Source of the DNA: Gnetum montanum
Taxonomy: Eukaryota; Streptophyta; Gnetopsida; Gnetales; Gnetaceae
Reading direction: 5' to 3'
Length of the DNA: 64,000 nucleotides
Assembly (NCBI GenBank): GCA_015680685.1
Contig: MNCI01018314.1
Location: forward strand, 1-64,000
Shown: one piece after another, positions 35,901 through 45,809 of the stretch
Numbering within the stretch: position 1 is the first letter of the stretch
Layout of the letters: each line of letters starts with the position of its first letter
Notes under the pieces: generated by a model
The model's database searches: none
What the model saw: only the letters and a program-made list of their open reading frames with translations
What the model was told of the DNA's origin: nothing
Made by a program: the position numbers and the translations under genes

Positions 35901-35998
35901 TACCCACTCCGAATAATCAACTGCGTAGATGAAGCTTGCTTGATATAGCTTGGTAATTTCATCACGTACGGCTAGTGTGATTTCCTATTTAACACAAT
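32964..35998 (-). pseudogene. B1 pol: RT, RNase H, aRNH and integrase (Tat-like)
   Basis: Read on the minus strand. RT: DEITKLYQASFI (35960), VVSKK (35885), DGLSGYNQI (35735), MMPCGLKN (35640) and the catalytic YVDD at 35558-35547, then KKCVFRVKIGHMLGFLVS. RT-linked RNase H region about 35230-34870. A second RNase H (34671-34340) has YFDGA, KYEGF, GDSQLV and TIADSLA with all four acidic positions; this aRNH domain marks the Tat lineage. The integrase core (about 33850-33250) keeps IDNGS and KETNK, and the C-terminus reads GPFIVTKAYENGAFKLADMDG to LKPYYV-stop at 32964. Multiple stops and shifts. The ~140-residue linker upstream of RT seen in B2 is deleted. Confidence 0.87.
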
Positions 35999-36042
35999 GG
36001 TGCTATGCTGTGGGGGGTCTCCCACATTAATCGAGTCATGAT

Positions 36043-36105
36043 AATGATAAGTGTTTTACCAAGTTGGCTATAAATAGGGGTTTGCCCCCTGGTAAACTTA
36101 TCATT
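36043..36105 (+). promoter_or_regulatory. Palindromic TATA promoter of the B1 antisense gene
   Basis: TATAAATA at 36069-36076, 143 bp before the start codon. It is flanked by AATGATAAG (36043) and CTTATCATT (36097), and inside these by TTTACCA and TGGTAAA. B2 has the same layout with AATGACAAG/CTTGTCATT, that is, a paired change in the arms. Confidence 0.7.
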
Positions 36106-36211
36106 TTCATTGTCAGAGCTCAAAGCCCATACCTAGAGCATAGCACAATTGCACAGAGAGAGAGTGAATTAGTGTAGTGTAGTAGTTGACAAGGAATTCG
36201 CAAGCGAGACA

Positions 36212-39200
36212 ATGGCATTGAAAGGTGAACGCAAGCATCGAGTACTCGCCAAAGTAGATGAGGTGAAGGGAACTTTGGGATGCTTATCTAAGGCACGTGT
36301 TGAGGTGCGGGAGGAGGCTCTGTCTGCTTGATAAGTTGCTACATTACCCTTATTTTCCAGATACTACTATTGTTTTCATGGTGAAATTTGTATCCATTGC
36401 CACTATTTTGATTGTTTTTTTGGCCACCACGCTGTTATTACCGTTTTGACCTTTGCATGCAACACTTCCTTAACCACCATTACTGAGAATGGTAACTACC
36501 TTATCGTAAGGGTTTGGGAGATTCTGAGTGGTGTAGTGCATGCTTGGCATAGAAAAATAGTGATGTGTGCTTAATCATAGCGTAGTACGAGTTATTTTGT
36601 ACGATAGGATAGGGTTGAAATAGAGGAGATGCTGAATTTTCTCTCATGCATGTTACGCTTGCTATGTTTCTTTATCTATTACAGGGATATGTTTGTCATA
36701 TTGTCATGTGTCTGTTCATGCTTGTTCGTTTGCTATCTTGCTACGCTATGCATATCATAGTTGTCACCGTATGCTAGTGTCATTATGTAGTATGATGCCT
36801 AATGGCTACGCTACGCTGTAAGTGCCACTTTGTAATATCACCTATAATACTTGACTCTATTTTCTATTAAATAAAAAATTATGACCGGGAGAACATGTTA
36901 CACTACGTGCAAAAAGAAAAAAGAAAGGTTACGCTATGCTACGTGTAAACTTCACCTGAACATAGTGCTAACGCTGGATGCTTTGTTGTGCAGGGTCATG
37001 TTGAAGCCCATTTTGATTGTCTTTGAAATTGTAGGAGTCCTGTGTTGCCTTAGTGAACCAATGGCCAACATTTCTCCTCCCCATGCACGTGTGGGGCAGT
37101 AGGCAGTCTGGTTCCAGGAGGGTGCATGGGACTTCTTACAGTTCCTCCTATGTTATTTTAGTGTGATTATTTGGTAACACTTATTAATGGAGAAAATAGC
37201 TACAATCATAGAAACGCTGTTGCCTAAGGCAAACCAGGGCATTCTGAAATTTTTGATTGATGGGTCAATTGGGGGTGAGTGGGTAGAAGGCTCTAACCAG
37301 TGTCCAAAAGGCTTGAGACGCTTAAGTTGGATCTAGGACATGCCCAAGTATAAATGCTATCATTTGTACAACACGTTATTCATTGCCCGTCACATGGGCA
37401 CCTATTTTCAGAACCCACCTGGGACCATTTACTATGCCAGTGGGTGAGTTATATGAAGGTATCTCATCATGTTGTGTAATCCGTGTTACATTAGACAAAG
37501 GTGTTAACAATATATTTTTAGTTTTTTTTTCTAGGTTTTATGTTGATAGGGATGGTCTTTATGGTGATACAGATGCCTTGGCATTGGCACAGATGGCCTT
37601 GAAGGAGTTTTCCTCCACTGGGAATGTGTGCACCGGCTTAATAGGCCAACTTGGGGGCAAGTTTAAAACCTACCCAACTCAGTATTTCCAATTTTATGGA
37701 AAGTGTAAGGAAGCCAGTTGGTTGGATAGGGAGTGGGCTTCCCTCAGGCTGCTCATCGTTGAAGACATGCTAGTGGATCTCCCACCATTTTCCACACCAT
37801 TTAAACTTGGTATGCTAAACTATAAATTCATTGTTAGATGTTTGAGTGATGATCATTTTTTTGCTAACTTTTCCTTTTCTTTTTGCAAATTATTATAGTG
37901 GTGAGGAAATCCCAAGAGGTCACTATGATCACCTCTGGGTGTAACAAAACTAATCTCTTTTTCAAGTATAGGGAGGTGGAGGAGATCCAACGTTGGCTCT
38001 ATAATGGGGCTCGAGCCATGCTTGTCCACAACCTTCAAGAGGCTAGGCTCATGGACTTATTTTTGGCCATCAACCCAAGTGTCCCGCCTACCAAAATGCT
38101 TTCCCTAGCCGACTCTTTCTCCGAGAAGGTTAACCACTTTTGTACATGTGTTCATGATGTACAGGTGGTGTTTGAAATGAATGATCAACTATTTGCAGAT
38201 CTTTTCGATGTCCCTTCTGATGGTCTCCTCGTGGGAGAAAAATCTAAGAAAGATGCAAACCATTAGAGGGACATTGAGAAGTGGCTAGGGGTGGCAAAGG
38301 ACCGAAAGGGGATCTACATTCAGAAGGTCAGGCTAGGGGTGGCCAAAACAATTTACCCTATCTTCCATGCCTATGCCTTCCCCAAGCTACTCTCCCAAGG
38401 AAAAATCCTTAGAGTTGAATAGGCTTGGATAATGAAGGACATCATGGAAGAGGGAACTTGCTACAATTAGGCCAAATATCTTTATAGCTTGCCTGTAGCA
38501 TTTTATAGAATTCTTGGTAGTTCGTGATAATGGTGTCATATTTCCAAACCATGGATTTGCCAAGTCTTCCATACCACATGATCCCAAGATCCCCTGGAAG
38601 CTATCAGGGAATCGTTGTTAATGAAGACTAGGGATTAGGTGGCATGCATCTTTTGTGCCCAGTTATGCATGGGAGAGGTACCTCTCATTAACACAGGTGA
38701 TGTAAGAGGTCCCGCCCTACCGAAGAGACTTCCCATATAAATGAAGAGAGGGGGAAGAAGCTGCGACTCAAACTTCACAGAGTGTAGCCTCCAATTGGTA
38801 AGTGTATTTTATTGTTTGGCTAACGCTCGCTATGCTATGCTACACTAGGTAGTGTCACACAATGTAGCATCTATTTTAAATTAGTATATCTTGCCTACTA
38901 TGATTATGCTTTATTAGCAAAAGAAGAGGAAGAAGAACGAGAGGAAGAGGTGATGGCCCCTAGAACAGGGGTGACTGGAAAATATGAAGAGGTTCCAGCC
39001 ACAAAGGAAAGGGGCCTAGTCAATGAAGAAGGGGCCCCTACCATAGAAGAAAGGGCCTTGGCTAGTGAGGAAGAGGCCCCTACTGATGAAGAGGAGGCTC
39101 CTACCAATGAAGAAAGGGCCCTAGCTGATGAGGAGGAGGCCCTTACTAATGAAGAAAGGGTCCCAACCGATGAGGAAGAGGCCCCTACCAATCAAGAAGA

Positions 39201-40624
39201 GGCCCTTGCTGATGATCCTTTTACCAAGTGTAGTTCAGTACCGGAGGGGCATATGAGTATTGAGGAAGCTGCTATGCTGTTAGGTTAGCTGGAAGGAGAG
39301 GGGCTCCATTTTAACACTGGTGAGTTTGATTGCTTGTTTGACACTGTATCGATGGGCGACCCCCCTACTATCACCCTTGAGGGTTTGTTGGGTAGGAGCT
39401 TTACACTTTCATTTACATTGTTCATCAACTTTATCATGGTTCTCTCCATCATGACTAACACGTTTTTCCATGCAACAGACACCACTGTTGATACTTTTGA
39501 CCCTTCTTTGATCTGCCTACGATCATTGACCAAGACCCTTGAAAAATTTACTTTTATGATGGGGCTGGTCGAAGACATGATTGATCATCTGAAGCAGATC
39601 GACCTAGAAGTGGGTAAGTTAAAATTACTATGCTAGGCTTCCTATATTGTTATACTTTCGCTATGTCATTGTGACTGATGGTCTTCTATGTGCGGTTGGT
39701 AGCCTCTCGCCTCAAGTGGAATCCTAAGTAAGTAGTTGATGTTGACGCTGTGCCTGAATTCCCATAGGAGATAACCGAAGTACCTCGTCACATATATGAC
39801 GAAGCAAGAAAATGTGTGTTGTACTCGGCACGCTCCCTGTGGGAATGTAGGTGCATAAATGAAGACCTTTGGAAATGGGTGCAAAGGCTCAAGAAGGAGA
39901 AGCCTAATCTAACTAATGAGGTGGGGGTTCTCCAATCCAACAACCAAATTCCTGTTGGCCCAAGACACTAACGATGGCAGTTGGCACATGGCTGTCATCG
40001 ACTATGTAATATATTGGACAGCCGTGTGATGCAACAACACAGCCACATGTGAAATAATCAAATAGCATATGCAGATGGAACTTCTAGCCTAGAAGAACCA
40101 AGATTGGAAGGATTATAATATGAAAGTTTACGAGTGGGGGCAAGCATAGGAGAATCACAAACACATGTATAAACTGGAACGTGCCACCTACCATAAATAG
40201 TATTGTGATGCTTCCATCAAGTTGCATACCTATGAGGGATTCCTTAACATCATTGGTGCTTCTGGGGCTTATGACAAGTTCATGTAATAGGTGAAAGTTA
40301 GTAAATATCCTGAAAGGGAGGTTACTTTTCCTGTGGGTGAGGCCACCACTACCACCTTTTCTCCAGGACCACCAAGATGGACAGCCATAGAAAAGGAGAA
40401 AGTTGTAGCAAACACTAATATGGGAGATAGGAATTAGGCTGAGATTACCGAGGATTAGATCTTGCGACATCTCACAGCTGTCATGGATTGGATACCCCCT
40501 AAAACGAACGTAGGGCTGTCTCGAGTTAGTCACTTTTTTTATGGTGTGATAATTTATTTTATAAAAATGTTTTTGTAGCTTTAGTTGATTGTTTTATTTT
40601 CTTTGTTACATAGGATCTAAATGA
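36212..40624 (+). pseudogene. B1 antisense eight-exon gene, product unknown
   Basis: Exons inferred by comparison with B2: 36212-36330, 36994-37443, 37535-37809, 37899-38797, about 38923-39391, 39479-39613, 39703 to about 40530, and 40614-40624. Acceptors of exons 2, 3, 4, 6, 7 and 8 are all AG; donors after exons 3, 4 and 6 are GTATGC, GTAAGT and GTAAGT. The exon 1 donor reads ATAAGT, probably from GTAAGT. Phases agree (introns 1 and 2 phase 2; 3, 5 and 6 phase 1). The protein starts MALKGERKHRVLAKVDEV. Exon 3 reads DTDALALAQMALKEFSS, exon 4 has MNDQLFADLFDVPSDG, exon 5 is an acidic heptad repeat, exon 7 has ITEVPRHIYDEARK and LWECRC. In-frame stops and exon 7 frameshifts disable it. I do not recognise the family; exon 4 faintly recalls plant transposon-associated domains, not shown. 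Confidence 0.72.
38980..39225 (+). repeat. 21-bp coding repeat (acidic heptads) in exon 5 of B1
   Basis: About ten imperfect 21-bp units, consensus peptide EEAPTNE (variants ERALADE, ERVPTDE, EEALTNE). The equivalent B2 exon is acidic but not clearly repeated, so the expansion is specific to B1. Confidence 0.8.
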
Positions 40625-40869
40625 AAATGCATGATTCATTGAGGCAAGGAATGGTGGTGCAGGTGAAGACTCATAGTGTAGCAACAGAGAGTTTTATTCT
40701 TGTCTCTGGATTCTCAAGAAAAAATTTGTAAACCTTATTGATTAATATTTTGAATGAAATATGGAATATAAAAAGATTTATTTTATCTTGGTTAGTGTGT
40801 TGTATTTGTTTTTAGTCTATTCTTTGTGTCTTTTTTTATTAATTAATTAAGCTCCTTGGGAGCATCTCA

Positions 40870-41000
40870 TTTTAGTTTTAGGACATTTTAGGCTGTTGGT
40901 AGTTTTAGGCCATTTTGGGTCATTGGTACTTTTAGGCCATTTTGGGTCGTTGGATGATGGTAAAGAAGAATTTTGCCAATTTTAAGCCTTAGCGGGCCAT
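40870..41000. repeat. B1 GGCC-hairpin array
   Basis: Four to five units with TTTTAGG(A/C)CATTTT(A/G)GG. It lies between the 3' end of the antisense gene and the protease, as in B2 (54885-55180). Bases 41000-41200 hold no feature that I can name. Confidence 0.75.
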
Positions 41001-41199
41001 TGGTGATGTAAACAATGGGTGTAATTTGAATGATTTAAACAATGAGGCGAATGTTAGCGTAAACAAATGAATATGAAGCAAACAATGTGAAGAATGAATG
41101 TATGGTTGATGTAAAGTGGTGATCATGTTGGAAGTAGTGCAATAGTTATGCTATTGTAAGTAACGATCATTCTCACAATTGCTTCCTAATCCATCGTGG

Positions 41200-42214
41200 A
41201 CTCGGTGATGCATAAGGCAGAGGGGCTTTGTTGCGGTATTCCTCTATATCATTATCTACTACTTGGAAAGGCAACTTGGCCCCCATATTTTCATTTTCTG
41301 AGCTGAAATTTTGGGCCAGCTCACTAGCCAAACAAGTAGCCTCGGTGGGATAGGCATTTCATTTTTAGAGGTTATTACTTCTGAACCCTACTCCATGTCG
41401 ACATTGTTTATTGCTTGGGTGGCCACTTCATCACCATAGATTACCACCTCCCTACCCACATAAGGTAAGTGGATCTCTTGATGTATGGACGAAGAGATAG
41501 CCCTGAGTTGGGCTAACCACAACCTCCCCAAGATTAGGTTAAACCCATGCATCTCTTCTACCACGATGAATGTCACGCTTGTGGGGAATTGGTCCCCTAC
41601 CACAAAGTTGATGTGGATAATCCCCTTTATCATTACCCATGCTCCATTGACTGACTTCAGAGATGAAGTTGTTGTGGCTTTGATTTGATCAATCAAGCTT
41701 AGTTTTTCCACTATGGGGAATGGGATGACATTTGTAGCAGCCTCGTCATCAACATCTACTCTTCAGATCTTGTGCTGACCAATCCAAATTATGATGAACA
41801 AGGGTGTTGTTGTCACCCGATCCTTCTCAGGGTCATCCTTAATGGACTCGTCATGGAACGTCAACTAAGCTGGCTACAGTTCTTTAGGCATAGAAGGAAG
41901 CATAACTGCATGGATTGCTTTCTCCTTTGCCAGCATGTTTTCGTCAACCGGTATTGACGTTAACATGCAAACCAAGGCCTCGCGTTGTGCAATGGAGGTC
42001 ATTACCAGATCATACAGGCTTAAGGTTGTATTCTTTTGTTTCAAAGCCTATTTGACCTAAGTAAGGGTGTTTAGAAGGTCTTGTCCACTTTCTTGTTTTT
42101 TTCTACCCTTCTCTTCTTCCATTCGTCCTAGGAGACAAATCTCTCGGGGAGGAGTGGCTTCAAGTTTGGGGTTGTACCTTCTTGGGTGGGATGATGATGA
42201 TTGCTTGCACGTAA
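41200..42214 (-). pseudogene. B1 protease and C-terminal gag, truncated
   Basis: Minus-strand reading from 42214 (cut by B2): RYNPKLEATPPREICLLGRM, then SLYDLVMTSIAQREALVCM (about 42030-41970), a retropepsin in which the active site reads DDE instead of DDG (near 41745), EKLSLIDQIKATTTSSLKSVNG, and FNLILGRLWLAQLRAISSSIHQEIHLPY (about 41545-41465), with the tail ending near 41380. It aligns with B2 56320-55540. Gag upstream of 42214 lies beyond B2 and C, outside the window. Confidence 0.8.
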
Positions 42215-43958
42215 TGTAGTGACCAAAAATGTCGGTGGTTGGAAACACCAAGAGGTCATCGGTCAGATAGTCTTAACCCTAGATCCGTGTGAGGGTTGTG
42301 CTGGATAAAACGGAAATGGGGTGCCTTGAATAGTCTGGTTGATCAGACAGGGACTTAGTCGGTGTCTCTAAACCTTTTGCAAATGTTTGATTTGAAAAAA
42401 AATGCTTATAGCGTAAAATAATAATTTTTAAATGCAAGGAAATGAAAATGATGTAAAATGCAATGACAAGCAGGAAAACAAAGTAAACTGGAGTTAAGAA
42501 AATGCACCGCTTCAAGATTATGGCTTTACTTTGTCAAGGTGGATACAATCGGTTGAGCAACACTGGGAAGCACAGAGATCCCAAAAGTAACAAGGATGTT
42601 CAAAAGCAAGCCAACAATGTGCTTGAACGTGGACTTAAGAGTCAACAATGCAAAAATGCTACAAGGCCAACTAGGTTAGCTGGAATAGAGGGGGCTTGTT
42701 TTGCCAACCGCTAACAGAATGTGCTAACTATTTAAGTTTTCCAACCTTTGAACCAATACAAATTTTGCCAATAAGCAAAAATTTTGCCAACTGCTTAATT
42801 TTGCCAAGCTCTCTGATTTGCCCACTTGCCAACTTACCAACAACTACTTAAATTTGCCAACCCTTTGACCCTTGTTCATTGGGGTATTTATAGGGCCAGG
42901 AGGTTGCGAGAAATGAGGCTTGGATGACATGTGTCCTAGACCCACAAGATGTTGACATGTTTATGCTACATTAACATGTAGAGTTGGTCATGAACCTACC
43001 ATGCTGTAATTATGTTGTCAGAACTGGAGATGGGTGCCAGCGATGCAAACAAGTGAAGCGCATTGATGTAGCATAGTTGCCTACTACACTGTGCTATGCT
43101 TCGGAGTGTAGCATGTTGGCGTGGTGTAGTAGCTTGCTATGTTGTGCTACGCTACGCAGCATAGCATAGCATAGCCACCAATTCGAGAAAGAAATTTGCA
43201 TTGGAGATAATTTCATGTGCTGGAAGCCTTTGAAGTATTTTGACTGGTTCTGCATGTTTACTACACTATGCTACATTGTGTAGTGTAGCAACTAGCCTTA
43301 ACTACGATAATGCTGATAATCTGCAACCTTTGTTCTTTGCAATGTAAAGCCTTTGAACTTGTTGATCCTGTATTGTGAGACACTTTTTGTCATTCTTGCA
43401 TCATTGCTATGTTGTGCTATGCTATGCAGCATAGCATAGTGTAGTAGCCAACATAGCCTACTTTTTGCTAAATTTTTCGCTTTCTGGTAGAAGGAGCCTT
43501 GTTGAAGGACTTGGAGTCGAGCGAGGCAACTAGTTTTGAAGGCCAAAGGTGCTTACCGAGTGCAATTGGATTCACTAAGTAAGTTGGGCCTTTCTGTCTT
43601 GCTTTTGCTATGCTGTGCTATGCTGTGTAGCATAGCACAACGTAGCACTTTGTCTTGCAATAGTTTGTAGTTGATTGTCTGAAAAACTATCCTTCAAGGC
43701 CTGCTACACTACATAGCGTAGCAAACTTCTTTGACTAGAAAACTTGCCAAACTGTTTCATGCATCTTGAGCACCATCGACAATCCTCAGCATGCTTTTAG
43801 AGTGACTATCAGGGGGGTGAACTATCCAGGTTAGATAGTATGAACTTACAGCATCCATTTCCTGCCAAACAGTCATGAGGCTACCCTTGTGGAAATGTTT
43901 GCCTCAGCCTCTAGACCCTGGTGAAGCAGAGAATGCCTTGAAAATTTAGGGTGTTTCA
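42215..43958 (-). repeat. Element B2 3' LTR
   Basis: Plus strand begins TGTAGTGACCAAAAATGTC and ends GGGTGTTTCA. It aligns with B1 29525-31334. It carries palindromes of the type GCTATGCTATGCAGCATAGCATAG at 43141-43176, 43264-43290, 43408-43446, 43611-43650 and 43702-43722. Confidence 0.85.
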
Positions 43959-43978
43959 TTGGCCCCTCTTTGTTGTTG
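43959..43978 (-). other. Element B2 polypurine tract
   Basis: Minus strand CAACAACAAAGAGGGGCCAA before the LTR start TGAAACACCC. Bases 43979-44272 are non-coding, alignable with B1, ending at the splice acceptor of the next feature. Confidence 0.85.
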
Positions 43979-44272
43979 TCTAGACGATGGACTTGAGACA
44001 CACCGACAAAGAATATGAAACACCATGAAAGACAAAATACTAACATTGCTCTTCTGTGATCACCAATATGTCATTCAGCTATGCTTAAGAGTGTTGCATT
44101 GGTCATGTAGGGAAGGTGGAAAGGCTAAATGGGGGAAGGAGGCTCAGGAGGCTAAGAGAGGGTGATTGTGAACAACTTATGTGCCATTTATTTTAGGCAC
44201 ATTTTTTTTTGCATAAGCTTTGCTCTTTTACACTTTTGCCTTTTACATTTGCAAACAACCTTGTCATTGTAG

Positions 44273-44512
44273 GATAGGTGTTTCTTTCCTGGGATGAGTT
44301 GTGTTACATCCACATGGGGCTTTAACCTACCTATAGATGCTTCCCATGTGATGAGCTATGTTACGTGCATCATGGACTTTGCGGTTGAGCATATGGAAGA
44401 GCTTTACAGGTATCAGGAAAAGTTTGTAAAAGAGGTGAACGAGTGGGTTGTGAGTGTAAGGAATGAGGTAAAGGAGGTAAAGGGGAAGGACAAGATGTAC
44501 ACTCCCAAGTAG
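44273..44512 (+). pseudogene. B2 short antisense exon (CFxPxMSCVTS), frame open
   Basis: The plus-strand frame is open from the acceptor CATTGTAG (44272) to a TAG at 44512: DRCFFPGMSCVTSTWGFNLP, then IDASHVMSYVTCIMDFAVEH, a helix-prone stretch MEELYRYQEKFVKEVNEW, and a basic end ...KDKMYTPK. B1 matches on both sides of its one frameshift and shares the stop. Methionine at 44294 could also be a start for a 72-residue protein. It may be the last exon of a second gene antisense to the element. No match to a known family comes to mind. Marked as pseudogene because no complete gene can be shown. Confidence 0.48.
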
Positions 44513-45214
44513 CCAAGCTTGTCAAGACAAGAACCTTGGGACAATGTAGTGTCTTGCTTACATGGCGAAGTGCACCTCCAACTGGCATCGCTTTGGTACA
44601 CATCCTGTAAACACAATAGAAAGAAAACCAGGAGAAAAGACCATGATGCAAAACAAAGGCAAAGGTCTTGCTTGCTGTGGATGCTACTGGAGCTTTGGAA
44701 ATTCTTGCTAAGGCATGAGACATCCAAACTAGGATGGCCAGTAATGGCCTTGGCAGCGTTAGTGTGGAGGAGTTGGCACCGAAGTTGCTAGGAGTTGTTG
44801 TGAATGTAGATGCTCAGGAATCCCTGCCCAAGGCAAGCATTCTTGGTTTAGCTATGAGATGGGCTACCCAACAACTAAATGTCTCTTGAACTTAGGCGCT
44901 AGCAAGGGCCAGAGAATAGCAATACTGTGGTTGGGCCACAATATTGCTGGAACTCCAGTAGCAAGCGTTGACCAGGGAAGCTACTCCTAGGGTGATGAGC
45001 CATGGCAGCAGTAGGTCCAGAGGGTTAGCAGAATGTCATACGATATCGCCGGAGGATTAGCAAGATGCCAAGAGCAGCAACGTTGCATATGTTCCAAAGG
45101 GTGTTATCTTGGCATCATGAACTACATTCTGGAACTGCAACATCCCATCCTGTGTTGGCACGATGCATGCTCCCTTGCTTGATGAGTCATGATGCATGTA
45201 GAAGACATGCTGTG
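44513..45214. other. B2 non-coding stretch before the hairpin array
   Basis: No conserved frame on either strand. Alignable with B1 32017-32664 at the nucleotide level. Confidence 0.5.
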
Positions 45215-45790
45215 AACCTAGTTTAAGGTCTTGGTAGACCATGTTGTGTTGGTTTAAGGTATTAGCAAATTTTGGTGCTAGTTTAAGGTCCTAGCAGACC
45301 ACTGTGCCAGTTTAAGGTCCTAACAGACCGCTATGCTAGTTTTTCGTCGTAGCGGATGGTGGATGAGCTAGTTTAAGGTCCTAGTAGATCATCTATGCTA
45401 GTTTAATGTCATGGTGGACTATTTGTGCCAGTTTATAGTCATAGTAGATTTTCTGTGCCAGTTTAACATCATGGAAGAATGCTTTGCTAGTTTTACGTTG
45501 AGTGGATGAGCTGTGCCTGTTTTACGTCGTAGTGGACATGCTGTGCTAGTTTTACATTGTAGTGGATGTGATGTGCTAGTTTTACATCATAGCAGACATG
45601 TGCTGAAGCTTTGCTAGTTTTATGTCGTAGCCAATGTTCGCTGAAGCTTTGTCAATTTCATGTTGTAGCAGATGTTCATTGAAGCTTTGCCAGTTTTACG
45701 TTGTAGTGGATGTTTGCTGAAGCTTTGCCAGTTTTACATCGTAGAAAATGTTCGCTAAAGCTTTGCCAGTTTTATGTCATAGTGGAAGTT
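45215..45790. repeat. B2 hairpin array downstream of integrase
   Basis: About 15 units of 30-45 bp, starting GCTAGTTTAAGGTCCTAGCA then GACC and shading into TGCCAGTTTTACGTCGTAG-type units. Several stems have decayed (for example AGTC/GATT). Longer than the B1 array. Confidence 0.85.
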
Positions 45791-45809
45791 TTCTTATCTA
45801 CTTCATGCA

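Larger units (their letters stand above)
29525..42214 (-). mobile_element. Element B1: Tat/Ogre-like with antisense gene
   Basis: Minus-strand element with its 3' LTR at the left. Leftward to rightward: LTR, PPT, a plus-strand exon, hairpin array, INT-aRNH-RNase H-RT (minus), the plus-strand eight-exon gene, GGCC array, protease and part of gag (minus). B2 interrupts it at 42215, so its 5' LTR lies outside the window. It is collinear with B2 nearly throughout, apart from a ~950-bp deletion between RT and the antisense promoter (B2 48840-49800 has no counterpart). Confidence 0.85.

Noticed and set aside
38904-39191. Ser-rich minus-strand frame (SSLVGASSS repeats)
   Set aside because: Reverse shadow of the acidic heptad repeat coded on the plus strand.
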